Shown: positions 33,371 through 43,342 of the stretch, one piece after another
Layout: the number at the start of each line of letters is the position of its first letter
How positions within the stretch are numbered: the first letter of the stretch is position 1
NCBI RefSeq assembly: GCF_001659685.2
Contig: NZ_LXYE02000029.1
Span: 46,012-110,011, forward strand
DNA from: Labilibacter marinus
GTDB taxonomy: Bacteria > Bacteroidota > Bacteroidia > Bacteroidales > Marinilabiliaceae
Reading direction: 5' to 3'
DNA: 64,000 nucleotides
Translations under genes and position numbers: made by a program
Notes under the pieces: generated by a model
Seen by the model: only the letters and a program-made list of their open reading frames with translations
Databases searched by the model: none
What the model was told of the DNA's origin: nothing

Positions 33371-33603
33371 TAAATTGTACTGGGGAGGTATATTTTGGAT
33401 GAATTATGACTTCTGAAATATTTAAAATGATTATCTTTTTCCTCGTTATAAAAAAGGTTACGTTTTTAGGCTTTTATTTTACATTTTTTTTTGTATTTGA
33501 AGCCGGTTTTAAAAACTATATGGAGCCTAACGTGTTTTCCATACTGATTTATAGATCCTATATTGAATAAAAAACAAATAAATTAAATAAACTACTTATT
33601 CTA

Positions 33604-34773
33604 ATGAGAAGATTAAAACTAACCACAATTGGCTTTTTTATGTCGCTGGCTGTGCTATTTCTAATGAATAGCTGTTCAGGGAAAAAAGCCAAACAAGCCA
33701 TGCCTCTCGAAATACCTGTTGTAGAGGTTAAGGTAGAACATTTTCCTTTAATTCAAGATTTTGTCGGACAGACCTTCGGGTATTTTGATATCAGCATTAG
33801 GGCTCGTGTTGAAGGTTATCTTGAAGGTGTTCATTTTCAAGAGGGAGGAAGAGTGAAAAAAGGACAATTATTGTATACCATTGATTCAGATCCATTTGAT
33901 GCTAAAGTGGCAGAGGCCTTAAGTAGAGTAGCTGAAGCAAAAACACGATTGGTACAAGCTGAAGGTGATTTTGCTAGAATTAAACCGTTGGCAGAAAGCA
34001 ATGCAGTTAGCCAGAGCGACCTAGATGCAGCAATTGCAACTTTAGGTGCGGCTGAAGCAGGTGTTGAAGCTGCCCAAGCTCAGCTTAAATTTGCGAATAT
34101 AGAAAAGAGTTATACAAAAATACATTCTCCTATAAGTGGTATTATTGGTCGTACAGAGGCTAAAACCAGTGAGTTTGTGGGGCGAGATCCTAATCCTGTT
34201 GTTTTGAATGCTGTATCTCGTATCGATACCATTTTAGTTCAATTTACACTTTCTGAAATGATGTATCTTGAATTAGTTGAATATGCTAAGAAAAATGAAA
34301 ATTTATATAAGGGACGAGGAGGTGATGAAGCTGATATTAAATTGCTTTTTGCAGATGATTCAGAGCATCCTTATCCTGGAAGAGTAGATTTTATTGATAG
34401 AAACATAGATCCTACTACGGGTACCATCATGCTTCAGGCTTCATTCCCAAATCCTGATTTTACAGCTCGCCCTGGTTTATTTGCTAAAATTAGAGCGATA
34501 ATGGATGATTCTTCTGATAGAATTGTTATCCCGCATCGTTGTTTACAAGAATTACAAGGACAATACAATGTATTGGTGGTTAATGATAAAAACGAGGTTA
34601 AGTTCCGAACGGTGGAAATTGCTCAACAGCATGGCGATTTAATGGTGATTAAATCTGGTTTAAATGTAGGTGAAAAAGTTTTGCTAGAGGGTTTTACACA
34701 AGTAAAAACAGGAATGACCATTGTTCCTAAAATAACAGAATTTAAATCGGTAACTAAACAAACAACTAAATAA
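33604..34773 (+). CDS. RND efflux periplasmic adaptor, lipoprotein
   Basis: A 389-residue membrane-fusion protein of the AcrA/MexA type. The lipobox gives Cys24 (FLMNSC). The lipoyl-like hairpin halves are ISIRARVEGYLEGVHFQEGGRVKKGQLLYTID (about 61-92) and ANIEKSYTKIHSPISGIIG (about 162-180), flanking a short Ala-rich coiled-coil. A beta-barrel domain with FADDSEHPYPGRVDFIDRNIDPTTGTIMLQASFPNPD follows at about 248-284. It links the pump to the outer-membrane channel. It is the first gene of a three-gene operon with 1-bp spacing to the pump gene. No regulator adjoins. Confidence 0.95.
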   Translation: MRRLKLTTIGFFMSLAVLFLMNSCSGKKAKQAMPLEIPVVEVKVEHFPLIQDFVGQTFGYFDISIRARVEGYLEGVHFQEGGRVKKGQLLYTIDSDPFDAKVAEALSRVAEAKTRLVQAEGDFARIKPLAESNAVSQSDLDAAIATLGAAEAGVEAAQAQLKFANIEKSYTKIHSPISGIIGRTEAKTSEFVGRDPNPVVLNAVSRIDTILVQFTLSEMMYLELVEYAKKNENLYKGRGGDEADIKLLFADDSEHPYPGRVDFIDRNIDPTTGTIMLQASFPNPDFTARPGLFAKIRAIMDDSSDRIVIPHRCLQELQGQYNVLVVNDKNEVKFRTVEIAQQHGDLMVIKSGLNVGEKVLLEGFTQVKTGMTIVPKITEFKSVTKQTTK

Positions 34774-34774
34774 T

Positions 34775-37700
34775 ATGGGAGAGTTTTTTGTTAGAAGACC
34801 TATTGTTGCAATGGTGATAGCCATTGTAATTGTAATCATAGGAACAATATCCATTATTGGTCTTCCCATGGAGCAATATCCAGATATTACCCCACCTATG
34901 GTTGAGGTAAGGGCTCAATATACTGGAGCCAATGCATTAAATGTTGAACAATCGGTAGCTACTCCTCTTGAGCAACAAATCAATGGTGTAGATAACATGC
35001 TTTACATGAAGTCTATCAATGCCAATGATGGTTCTATGAATATTCAAATTTCATTTGAGGTGGGTACCGATCCGGATATGAACACTGTATTTGCACAAAA
35101 TAGAGTTTCTGCAGCTACAGCTAAATTACCCGAAGAAGTAAAACGTTTGGGGGTAACTACTCAAAAAAGTATGAGTAGTATCGTTCTTGCATTGGGTTTA
35201 TATTCCGAAGAAAGATATGACCAAAACTTTTTAGGAAACTATGCATTAATTAATATTCAAGATATTCTTTCTCGTGTTAAAGGTGTTGGACGTGTAAATG
35301 TTCTTGGTGCAAGTGATTATTCTATGCGTATTTGGGTGCGCCCAGATAGGCTTTCGCAAACAGGAATTACGGTGCCCGAAATTACAGCTGCCATACGTGA
35401 ACAGAACGTGATTGTACCGGGTGGTAAGTTTGGTGCAGAACCAGCACCTAAAGGAACTGAGTTTACGTATACAGTAACGCTTCCCGATCGTCTTCGGTCA
35501 GAAAAAGAATTTGGTGAAATTGTTATCCGAACAGATAGTAAAGGTCGCCAAGTAAAATTAAAAGATGTAGCTCGTATAGAGTTAGGTGTGGAAAGTTATA
35601 ATGTGGTTTCTAAGTTTAAAAAGAATCCGTGTGCTTTAATTACTATTTATCAGGCACCAGGTTCTAATGCGGTTGAACTTCAGCAAGAAATTTTAGCCAT
35701 TATGGATGATCTTTCGGCTTCGTTTCCTGAAGGGATGAATTACGATGTGGCTTTAGATGCTACCTTGCCTATTACGGCGGGTATCAAAGAAATTGCGATT
35801 ACACTTGTGATTGCTTTATTGCTGGTGATATTGGTCGTGTTTATATTTATTCAGGATTGGAGAGCTACCTTAATTCCAACTATTGCCATACCGGTTTCTT
35901 TAATTGGTGCTTTTATTGTTTTTCCGATGTTAGGGTTTACTATAAACGTACTCTCCTTGCTAGGACTGGTGTTAGCCATTGGTATTGTAGTAGATGATGC
36001 CATTGTGGTTGTGGAAGCAGTTCAGGTAAATATTGCCAAAGGAATGGAACGGAAAAAAGCGACTATTGAAGCAATGAAAGAGGTTACTGCTCCGGTAATT
36101 GCTACCACCTTGGTGTTGGTGGCTGTATTTATTCCGGTAGCTGCTATGGCTGGTATTACAGGTCGACTGTATCAGCAGTTTGCTATAACCGTAGCTGTGT
36201 CGGTATGTTTTTCTTCTCTAAATGCATTAACATTAAGTCCGGCTTTGGCAGGAATGTTACTTAGAGCACCTGAAGAGCAAAAAGGACTTTTAGGGAAGTT
36301 CTTTAAAGGCTTTAATAATGTATTCGATCGTACATCGGTTGGTTATATGAAAGGGACTAACATCTTTGCTAAAAAAATTAAGCGAAGCATGATATATCTT
36401 GCACTGTCTGTTGTTGCTATCGTTGTCATCGGAAAATTTGTGCCGGGTGGTTTTGTTCCTGAAGAGGATCAGGGTTACTTGTTTGTTAATGTACAATTAC
36501 CTAATTCAGCGTCTTTACAGCGCACAACAGCTGTATTAGATAAAGCAGATTTTATACTAAAGAATTTCCCAGAAGTAGAAACGGTAACTGCGGTTTCTGG
36601 TTTCAATATCTTGTCAGGAAGTATGAGTACCAATGCGGGTATCATGTTCCTAACATTAAAAGATTGGAGTGAGCGAGGCATCACAGCTACAGAATTGGCG
36701 CGAAAAATTAACGGAGCATTCTTTATGGGAATTAAGGAAGGACAAGTATTTGCTTTTGGGCCTCCAGCTATTCCAGGTTTAGGTAGTGGTTCTGGTTTCT
36801 CACTAATGCTTCAGGATAAGTCTGGAAATACACCAGAATATCTATCTGAGCAAACCAATAAATTTATTACGGCGGCCACCCAAAGGCCTGAAATAGGAAA
36901 TGTATTTACCACCTTTAGGGCTAATGTTCCGCAGCGTAGATTACATATTAACAGAGATAAGGCCTTAAAATCAGGTGTTCCTTTAAATGATTTATATACC
37001 ACTATTAGTGCCTTTTTAGGAGGGGCTTATGTGAATGATTTTAATAAGTTTGGTCGTTTATATAAAGCATATATACAGGCCGAGCCAGAGTACCGACAAG
37101 ATGGTTCGCAATTGAATATGTTTTATGTGAAAAATAGAGATGGTCAAAGTTTACCCTTATCTTCTTTGGTAAATGTGGAAGCCAATTCGGGCCCAGAGTA
37201 TACCAATCGCTATAACCTATATCGATCTGTAGAACTATCAGGAGCTGCAGCAGCAGGGTTTACATCGGCGGAAGCCTTAGATGCCTTAGAGGAAGTTGCT
37301 GCGGAAGTATTACCTGCAGGTATGGGCTTTGAGTGGAGTAATATGAGTTATCAGGAGCGAATAGCAGGTGGATCGGGTAATATCGTATTTGTATTTGCCT
37401 TGGTATTTGTATTCTTAATTCTGGCAGCTCAGTACGAAAGTTGGTCATTACCATTTAGTATTCTGTTGGGAACTCCATTTGCCATACTAGGTGCCATGTT
37501 ATTCGTATTTATCTCACGCTTTTTTAGTCCAAGTTTTGAGAATAACATTTTTATGCAAATCTCCTTGGTGATGTTGATTGCGATGGCGGCTAAAAATGCC
37601 ATCCTTATTGTAGAGTTTGCTAAAATTAAGTTCGACGAAGGGATGAACCTGTTCGACGCTGCTATGGAATCTGCAAAACTTCGATTCAGACCTATTTTGA

Positions 37701-37936
37701 TGACAGCATTCTCGTTTATCCTAGGGGTGTTTCCTTTAGTACTTGCTTCTGGAGCTGGAGCCGAATCCCGTAAGGTGATGGGTATGGCGCTTCTTGGAGG
37801 TATGACTGTTGCTACTATATTAGGTGTTTTCTTTTACCCAATGTTTTTTGTGTTAGTTGGTAAATTAGGAAAATATGAGCAAAAGAGAGATTTAGCTGAA
37901 GCCAAACTATCTGAAAACAATGAAAATGAAAAATAA
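34775..37936 (+). CDS. RND efflux permease, HAE1 (AcrB-like)
   Basis: A complete 1053-residue proton-driven multidrug exporter. It begins FFVRRPIVAMVIAIVIVIIGTISI with TM1 and shows the porter-domain GVGRVNVLGASDYSMRIWVRPDRL (about residues 170-193). The TM4 motif contains the proton-relay acids, GIVVDDAIVVVEAV (about 402-415), and a second helix bundle ends MAAKNAILIVEFAK (about 937-950). This is the typical 12-helix HAE1 plan with two periplasmic loops. Substrates by family include antibiotics, dyes and bile salts. It overlaps the outer-membrane channel gene by 17 bp. Confidence 0.96.
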   Translation: MGEFFVRRPIVAMVIAIVIVIIGTISIIGLPMEQYPDITPPMVEVRAQYTGANALNVEQSVATPLEQQINGVDNMLYMKSINANDGSMNIQISFEVGTDPDMNTVFAQNRVSAATAKLPEEVKRLGVTTQKSMSSIVLALGLYSEERYDQNFLGNYALINIQDILSRVKGVGRVNVLGASDYSMRIWVRPDRLSQTGITVPEITAAIREQNVIVPGGKFGAEPAPKGTEFTYTVTLPDRLRSEKEFGEIVIRTDSKGRQVKLKDVARIELGVESYNVVSKFKKNPCALITIYQAPGSNAVELQQEILAIMDDLSASFPEGMNYDVALDATLPITAGIKEIAITLVIALLLVILVVFIFIQDWRATLIPTIAIPVSLIGAFIVFPMLGFTINVLSLLGLVLAIGIVVDDAIVVVEAVQVNIAKGMERKKATIEAMKEVTAPVIATTLVLVAVFIPVAAMAGITGRLYQQFAITVAVSVCFSSLNALTLSPALAGMLLRAPEEQKGLLGKFFKGFNNVFDRTSVGYMKGTNIFAKKIKRSMIYLALSVVAIVVIGKFVPGGFVPEEDQGYLFVNVQLPNSASLQRTTAVLDKADFILKNFPEVETVTAVSGFNILSGSMSTNAGIMFLTLKDWSERGITATELARKINGAFFMGIKEGQVFAFGPPAIPGLGSGSGFSLMLQDKSGNTPEYLSEQTNKFITAATQRPEIGNVFTTFRANVPQRRLHINRDKALKSGVPLNDLYTTISAFLGGAYVNDFNKFGRLYKAYIQAEPEYRQDGSQLNMFYVKNRDGQSLPLSSLVNVEANSGPEYTNRYNLYRSVELSGAAAAGFTSAEALDALEEVAAEVLPAGMGFEWSNMSYQERIAGGSGNIVFVFALVFVFLILAAQYESWSLPFSILLGTPFAILGAMLFVFISRFFSPSFENNIFMQISLVMLIAMAAKNAILIVEFAKIKFDEGMNLFDAAMESAKLRFRPILMTAFSFILGVFPLVLASGAGAESRKVMGMALLGGMTVATILGVFFYPMFFVLVGKLGKYEQKRDLAEAKLSENNENEK

Positions 37937-39335
37937 GACTAAAATAATATTTATCATCTGGTGTGCTGTAACGATGATGAGCGTAACTGGATGTATGGTT
38001 GGTCCCAAGTTTGCTGCGCCTAAAACAGATGCACCAGACCAGTTTAGGTACGACGTTGTTGTTGGCGATAGTACAATTAATACAGAGTGGTTTGAATTAA
38101 TGAATGATCCTATTTTAACGGAGTTGATTAAAACGGCCATCAATAATAACAAAAACGTATTGATGGCGGCCTCTCGCATTGAGCAGTCAAGAGCATTTCT
38201 TGGTTTTACAAAGGCGGATATGTTGCCTTCTATTGGGTATGCTGGTTCTACGGACTTCTCTAATTTTAATCAGAATACAGGTACTAAAACTGATTTTGAA
38301 ATGTACAGCGCTGGGGCTAGCTTAAGTTGGGAAATCGACTTCTGGGGTAAATTCCGAAGAGGAAATGAGGCTGCTCGTGCCGAGTTAGTGGCTGATGAGT
38401 TTGCACAACATTGGATTATCTTAAATTTGATGGCGGAAGTAGCAACAAACTACTTTGCCTTGGTAGATTTTGATAGAAGATTGGCCATTTCGGAAAGAAC
38501 ATTGGAATCGAGAAATGCATCTATGGACATCATTTACCAACGATTTGAAAAAGGTATAGCGCCAGAGTTGGATTATAATCAAGCTCAAATACAACAAGCT
38601 ATTGCAGCGCAAGCGGTACCATTCTTTAAACGCCAGGTAGCTATTGCCGAAAATAGTTTATCTATCCTTTTAGGTCAGAATCCTGGTGAAATTACACGCA
38701 AGGATTTGGGTGTTGGACACATTGTTGAAATGGATATCCCTGTTGGTTTGCCTTCGGATATTCTAATACGCAGACCTGATGTGCAAGAAGCTATGCAAAC
38801 ACTAAAAGCGCAAAATGCACGAATTGGAGTGGCTCAGGCTATGCGTTTTCCTTCAATCAGTTTAACTGGATTATTGGGAGCTGTAAGTAATGACTTAACA
38901 ACGATTGGCGATAATGGTGCTATTTATCAAGTTTCAGGAGGTTTATTAGGTCCCATTTTTCAGTTTGGTAAAAACAAACGTAGGGTTGAAATCGAGAAAG
39001 AGAAGACTAATCAGATGCGTTTAAATTACGAGCAAACAGTATTGACTACTTTTCAGGAAGTGGAAAATGCCTTGGTTAGCGTAGCAACTTATAACATGGA
39101 ATATGAGGCAATCAATAATCAGCAAAAAGCAGCCGAAAATGCGGCCAGATTATCATCGCAACGATACGATGGCGGCGTAACTAGTTACTTGGAGGTATTA
39201 GATTCTGAACGTACTTTATTTCAATCGGAATTAAGTGCATCTGAAGTAAATAAGCAAAAGCTCGAAGCTTATATAAATTTATATAAAGCGCTTGGCGGAG
39301 GCTGGATTATTCCAGATGAATTAAAGGAAGAATAA
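37920..39335 (+). CDS. RND efflux outer-membrane channel (TolC/OprM family), lipoprotein
   Basis: A 471-residue outer-membrane factor. The lipobox is in SVTGC (Cys25), and the mature start reads MVGPKFAAPKTDAPDQFRY, typical of NodT-type channels. Two repeats of the long helical hairpins are visible: LIKTAINNNKNVLMAASRIEQSRAFLGFTKADMLPSIG (about 66-103) and SDILIRRPDVQEAMQTLKAQNARIGVAQAMRFPSISL (about 277-313). It completes the tripartite pump and is followed by a strong terminator. The ATG at 37920 lies inside the permease gene; Met3 is an alternative. Confidence 0.95.
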   Translation: MKMKNKTKIIFIIWCAVTMMSVTGCMVGPKFAAPKTDAPDQFRYDVVVGDSTINTEWFELMNDPILTELIKTAINNNKNVLMAASRIEQSRAFLGFTKADMLPSIGYAGSTDFSNFNQNTGTKTDFEMYSAGASLSWEIDFWGKFRRGNEAARAELVADEFAQHWIILNLMAEVATNYFALVDFDRRLAISERTLESRNASMDIIYQRFEKGIAPELDYNQAQIQQAIAAQAVPFFKRQVAIAENSLSILLGQNPGEITRKDLGVGHIVEMDIPVGLPSDILIRRPDVQEAMQTLKAQNARIGVAQAMRFPSISLTGLLGAVSNDLTTIGDNGAIYQVSGGLLGPIFQFGKNKRRVEIEKEKTNQMRLNYEQTVLTTFQEVENALVSVATYNMEYEAINNQQKAAENAARLSSQRYDGGVTSYLEVLDSERTLFQSELSASEVNKQKLEAYINLYKALGGGWIIPDELKEE

Positions 39336-39354
39336 GATTAATTTTATAGCACAT

Positions 39355-39396
39355 AAAAAAAACGCAGATAGTCTTCATTGATTATCTGCGTTTTTT
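39355..39396 (+). terminator. Terminator of the RND efflux operon
   Basis: AACGCAGATA (39361-39370) pairs with TATCTGCGTT (39383-39392), a 10-bp stem with 12-nt loop, preceded by an A-run and followed by a T-run, so it can act in both directions. It is 19 bp after the channel gene stop. Confidence 0.9.
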
Positions 39397-39496
39397 ATGT
39401 TGGCATTTTTAGCTGTGAGAAACCCTAGTATTTTTAAAATTAATTGTAGAAACCAGTATAGAAGGTTAATTTTAGGTAAGAAATATAATCAGGTTG

Positions 39497-40249
39497 ATGA
39501 TGAATGAATTAGAATTATTAGTTGATTTAAATTTACAACAAGACCGTCAAGGTCCAGGTGGAACTAAAGAAACCTTGCAGGCTTTAGAGCTGCTAAATGT
39601 AGATACCAATCAGAATATTCGAATAGCAGATATAGGATGTGGCTCAGGAGCTCAAACCATTGACCTTGCTCAAAATACCAAAGCGCACATAACAGCAGTT
39701 GATATTTTCCCTCAGTTTTTAGATAAACTAAAAATAAAAGCGGAAAATTTAAATCTGTCCGATCGAATAACTACGCTTTGTGCATCCATGGATGATATGC
39801 CTTTTGAAAAGGAAAGTTTAGATGTAATATGGTCGGAAGGAGCTATTTATATCATGGGATTTGAAAAGGGCATTCAATATTGGTCTAATTTTTTAAAGAA
39901 AGATGGATACATTGCCATTTCGGAATTATCCTGGACTACTCATAAACGACCAGTGGAATTAGAAAAGTTTTGGAAAGAAGCATATCCTGAAATTGATACA
40001 ATTTCTAACAAAGTAAAGGTGTTAGAGGGAAGTGGTTATAGCCCTGTTGGTTTCTTTACTTTACCAGCGTATTGTTGGTTAGATAACTATTACCAGCCTT
40101 TGCAAAAAGAGATGGCGGCTTTTCTTGGGCGCCATCCTAATAATAAGCTCGCAGAGCAAGTTGTAAACGAAAATAGGGACGAAATAGAGTTGTATCAGAA
40201 ATACAAGGAATATTATTCTTATGGATTTTATATTGCCCGTAAAATCTAG
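39497..40249 (+). CDS. SAM-dependent methyltransferase, class I
   Basis: About 250 residues. The glycine-rich SAM motif is IRIADIGCGSGAQTIDLAQ (about residues 38-56), with the acidic motif II in ITAVDIFPQFLDKLK (about 63-77) and motif III in DVIWSEGAIYIMGFEKGIQYW (about 113-133). The C-terminal half is variable and determines substrate; it has a Tyr-rich end (YQKYKEYYSYGFYIARKI). No substrate is suggested by the sequence. ATGs occur at 39497 and 39500 just after AGG; I chose the first. The stop overlaps the upstream GTG of the DUF429 frame, so the two are probably cotranscribed. Confidence 0.85.
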   Translation: MMNELELLVDLNLQQDRQGPGGTKETLQALELLNVDTNQNIRIADIGCGSGAQTIDLAQNTKAHITAVDIFPQFLDKLKIKAENLNLSDRITTLCASMDDMPFEKESLDVIWSEGAIYIMGFEKGIQYWSNFLKKDGYIAISELSWTTHKRPVELEKFWKEAYPEIDTISNKVKVLEGSGYSPVGFFTLPAYCWLDNYYQPLQKEMAAFLGRHPNNKLAEQVVNENRDEIELYQKYKEYYSYGFYIARKI

Positions 40250-40257
40250 TGGTTAAA

Positions 40258-40992
40258 ATGGCAGCGTATACAGGAATTGATGGATGTAGAGGAGGTTGGT
40301 TGTTAAGCACTTTAGATGTTGACTTGAAACTTTATGTTCAGCTTTATACTTCATTAGAAAGTGCGATTAAGATACTACAAACATCTAAAGTGGTTTCTAT
40401 AGATATGCCAATGGGCTTGGTTCATGAAAATACGGAGCAAAGAGATTGTGACGTTTCGTTACGTAAGGAGCTAGGTAGCCCATTTAGTTCGTCTGTATTT
40501 AATGTTCCCTGTCATCAGGCAGTATACGCTCACGATTATCCTAAAGCAAACCGGGTGAATAAAGAAATTCTTGGTAAAGGACTCTCTATTCAATCTTGGA
40601 ATATAGTTCCAAAAATAAAAGAGTTGGATAAGCTTCTAAGAAAATATCCTGAATTGAAGCAAAATATGTTTGAAGGTCATCCCGAACTTTGTTTTAAATA
40701 TCTCAAAGGACAATCACTCAATTATAAAAAGAAAACGCAAGAGGGAAAAGAAGAACGTTTGCAACTTCTAGAAAGAAACTTTCCTCATATTAAAAAACTA
40801 TTTGAATCTGTTAGGAGCCAATTCTTAAAAAAGGATGTAGCAGATGATGATATACTGGATAGCATTGTATTAAGCATTAATGCAAAAGAAATTGCTAAAG
40901 GCAATTACGTTAAATTTCCTACCACAGAACAAAGAAACAAAGACAGTATTGTTATGCAGGTGGTTATAGGTACTATGAAGTCTGTGTTTTAA
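40258..40992 (+). CDS. DUF429 (predicted RNase H-like nuclease) protein
   Basis: A 244-residue protein beginning MAAYTGIDGCRGGWLL, the DUF429 N-terminal motif (Asp in GIDGCRxGW). Further conserved blocks are VVSIDMPMGL (about residues 61-70), FSSSVFNVPCHQAVYAHDYPKANRVNKEI (about 82-110), the EGHPELCFKYL motif (about 140-150) and VADDDILDSIVLSINA (about 193-208). The acids fit an RNase H-like fold, but no activity is established. I use the ATG at 40258; a GTG at 40249 overlapping the methyltransferase stop is the alternative. Confidence 0.85.
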   Translation: MAAYTGIDGCRGGWLLSTLDVDLKLYVQLYTSLESAIKILQTSKVVSIDMPMGLVHENTEQRDCDVSLRKELGSPFSSSVFNVPCHQAVYAHDYPKANRVNKEILGKGLSIQSWNIVPKIKELDKLLRKYPELKQNMFEGHPELCFKYLKGQSLNYKKKTQEGKEERLQLLERNFPHIKKLFESVRSQFLKKDVADDDILDSIVLSINAKEIAKGNYVKFPTTEQRNKDSIVMQVVIGTMKSVF

Positions 40993-41079
40993 GTATGAAA
41001 TATCTGATATAATATGACTTTTGAGTTGCTATCTCCAATTGTTTTTGTCATTCATAAGTCATTAATGGAAATGTTAGCG

Positions 41080-41087
41080 TATATTTG
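41080..41087 (+). promoter_or_regulatory. -7 box of the DEAD-box helicase gene with long 5' leader
   Basis: TATATTTG fits the Bacteroidota -7 consensus; the helicase ATG is at 41305, so the predicted leader exceeds 200 nt. Within it TTTTTGTC (41237-41244) pairs with GACAAAAA (41259-41266). No -33 TTG is at the normal distance. Apart from this, the 312-bp gap 40993-41304 holds nothing recognised. Confidence 0.4.
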
Positions 41088-41304
41088 TGCGCATTTTTAG
41101 AATAGATACTTCGATTTATTCAAGTAATATCTTAAAATGGTCTTTATAGAAATTACCAAATACTGCGTTATTATCATTTATTGAAACTACTTGTTACTAC
41201 AGTAATCTCTCACGTTTCAATTAATCGAAAGCCTTGTTTTTGTCGCCTTCTTATTAAAGACAAAAAATATAGCTAGTCAATCTAGCAGATACAAAATTAT
41301 ACAT

Positions 41305-42573
41305 ATGACATTTAAATCATTAGGATTAATGCCTGCTTTATTAAAAGCAGTGGCAAAGAAAAAATATACGGAACCGTCTGTCATTCAGGCAAAGGCTATT
41401 CCGAGTGTTTTAGAAGGGAAAGATGTGTTGGCATCAGCACAAACAGGAACGGGTAAAACGGCTGGTTTTACCTTGCCTATGTTACAAATATTATCACAAA
41501 GTCCGCCCATGCGTAAAAGGCCAATCAGAGCCTTGGTTTTAACACCTACACGTGAGCTAGCCGCACAAGTTTATGAAAACGTACGGGAGTACAGTGAATT
41601 TATAAACCTTAAGTCGACGGTGGTTTTTGGTGGGGTAAACATCAAACCTCAAATTAGTAAATTACGCTTTGGCGTAGATGTATTGGTAGCTACACCAGGC
41701 CGTTTGTTAGACTTACATAATCAGAAAATTATCTCGTTAGCAAAAATTGAAATATTTGTGTTAGATGAGGCTGACCGTATGTTGGATATGGGGTTTGCTC
41801 GCGATGTAAATAAAATACTTCAGTTAATGCCTTCTCGTCGTCAGAACTTGTTGTTTTCGGCTACCTTTTCGAAGGAAATTAAAAAGCTAGCTGGGAAGTT
41901 TTTAAGAAATCCAGTAACGGTAGAAGCAGCACCGGAAAATACAACAGTTGAAAAGATTATTCAAAAAGCTTACCATGTGGCCAAAACGGATAAAACAGCT
42001 TTGTTGGTAAAGTTAGCTACAGAAGGAGACTGGAAGCAAGTACTTATTTTTACACGTACTAAAAGTGGTGCCAGTAGACTGAGTAAAAAGTTGAATAAGC
42101 GAGGCATTGATGCGGTAGAAATACATGGTGATAAAAGCCAGAATGCACGAGTAAAAGCCTTGGATTCATTTAAAAAAGGAAAAGTAAAAGCGCTTGTGGC
42201 TACTGATGTAGCAGCGCGTGGTTTAGATATTCCTTTGTTGCCACACGTTGTTAATTTTGAGCTTCCTAATGTTCCCGAGGATTATGTGCACCGTATTGGT
42301 CGTACGGGCAGGGCAGGAGCCAACGGAGAAGCTATTTCACTGGTTAGCCATGATGAAATGGATTATTTAAAAGGAATAGAACGTTTATTAAAACAAACAA
42401 TTCCGTTAAATATAATAGAAGAGTTTGAGCCAGGGGAAGCTCCAGTAGAAGAGAAGAAGCCTGCAAAAAAGAATTTCAAACGTAATAACTCTTCTAACCG
42501 AAATAGCAAAAGACGAGTGCCTGTTAAAAAGGACAATCAGAAGAGAGACAACAATTCTTCAAAAAAGAATTAA
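41305..42573 (+). CDS. DEAD-box ATP-dependent RNA helicase (RhlE-like)
   Basis: A 422-residue two-domain helicase. In order: Q motif [31 protein letters not shown] (3-33), motif I AQTGTGKT (about 47-54), Ia PTRELAAQ, Ib TPGRLLD, II DEAD (about 152-155), III SAT (182-184 region), [20 protein letters not shown] and [11 protein letters not shown] basic, Asn/Lys/Ser-rich disordered tail of about 45 residues follows, typical of RhlE proteins that assist ribosome assembly or mRNA turnover. Its long leader with a hairpin resembles the autoregulated leaders of cold-induced helicases, which is inference. Confidence 0.95.
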   Translation: MTFKSLGLMPALLKAVAKKKYTEPSVIQAKAIPSVLEGKDVLASAQTGTGKTAGFTLPMLQILSQSPPMRKRPIRALVLTPTRELAAQVYENVREYSEFINLKSTVVFGGVNIKPQISKLRFGVDVLVATPGRLLDLHNQKIISLAKIEIFVLDEADRMLDMGFARDVNKILQLMPSRRQNLLFSATFSKEIKKLAGKFLRNPVTVEAAPENTTVEKIIQKAYHVAKTDKTALLVKLATEGDWKQVLIFTRTKSGASRLSKKLNKRGIDAVEIHGDKSQNARVKALDSFKKGKVKALVATDVAARGLDIPLLPHVVNFELPNVPEDYVHRIGRTGRAGANGEAISLVSHDEMDYLKGIERLLKQTIPLNIIEEFEPGEAPVEEKKPAKKNFKRNNSSNRNSKRRVPVKKDNQKRDNNSSKKN

Positions 42574-42694
42574 CAGGTAATAAAGTTTGATGAAAGATGT
42601 TTCTGGGAAAATAATTTATAAGTGTATATTTAATATAGATTGTCATTATTAACAGAACATATTGAATAAAGAAGATTATTAAAAACCTATTATT

Positions 42695-43264
42695 ATGAAA
42701 AAGTTATTATTTGTTTTGGCATTTGTTGGGGTAACATTTGCATCTAGTGCTCAGGATAGAGTAGCCATTGGATTGAAAACTGGATTCAACAGTACTAAAA
42801 TAAACTTATCGAGCATTCCTTCTGGTTCCGATATTAAGAATGAAGCTAAAGGTGGATTTTTATTTGGAGGTTTTGCTAAAATTAGATTAACAGAGAAGTT
42901 TTATGTACAACCTGAGCTTTATTATGCCAAAAAGAATACAGAAATAACTGAGGAAGGTATATCTACTGATGGTAATTTGCAAACATGGGATATTCCTTTA
43001 TTAGCTCGTTTAGATGTACTAGATCTTAAAGTAGCGAAAATTTATGGTATTGGGGGACCAGTAGCATCATTTATTACTAAGTCAGATTTTGATAATTTAG
43101 AGAATACCAATTGGACAGTGCAAGCTGGAGGAGGTGTTGAGTTTTGGAGATTAACTGCTGACGTTCGCTATGAGTGGGGAGTAAAGAATATTGCTAAGGT
43201 AGATATTGATGGAAGAACGGATGTATTAACTTTTACTTTAGGGTTTAAGTTGATAGGATTATAA
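42695..43264 (+). CDS. Outer-membrane beta-barrel (porin-like) protein
   Basis: A 189-residue small barrel with an N-terminal signal peptide (MKKLLFVLAFVGVTFASSAQ, cleavage after residue 19 or so). The mature part is alternating hydrophobic strands, from VAIGLKTGFNSTKINLSS through GGFLFGGFAKIRLTEKFYVQPELYYAKKN to a last strand ending LTFTLGFKLIGL, with a hydrophobic C-terminus as in PorT/OmpX-like proteins. Function is unknown. It sits alone between the helicase gene and a terminator. Confidence 0.8.
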   Translation: MKKLLFVLAFVGVTFASSAQDRVAIGLKTGFNSTKINLSSIPSGSDIKNEAKGGFLFGGFAKIRLTEKFYVQPELYYAKKNTEITEEGISTDGNLQTWDIPLLARLDVLDLKVAKIYGIGGPVASFITKSDFDNLENTNWTVQAGGGVEFWRLTADVRYEWGVKNIAKVDIDGRTDVLTFTLGFKLIGL

Positions 43265-43287
43265 TAATTGTGCCCACCAAAAATATG

Positions 43288-43322
43288 AAAGGCCGATTTT
43301 CGAAAGAGAATCGGCCTTTTTT
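43288..43322. terminator. Bidirectional terminator between the small barrel and the exporter operon
   Basis: An 11-bp perfect stem AAAGGCCGATT (43288-43298) with AATCGGCCTTT (43309-43319) and a T-run; GC-rich core in AT-rich surroundings, lying between convergent genes. Confidence 0.9.
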
Positions 43323-43342
43323 AGTATCGAACATGAGTAGAA

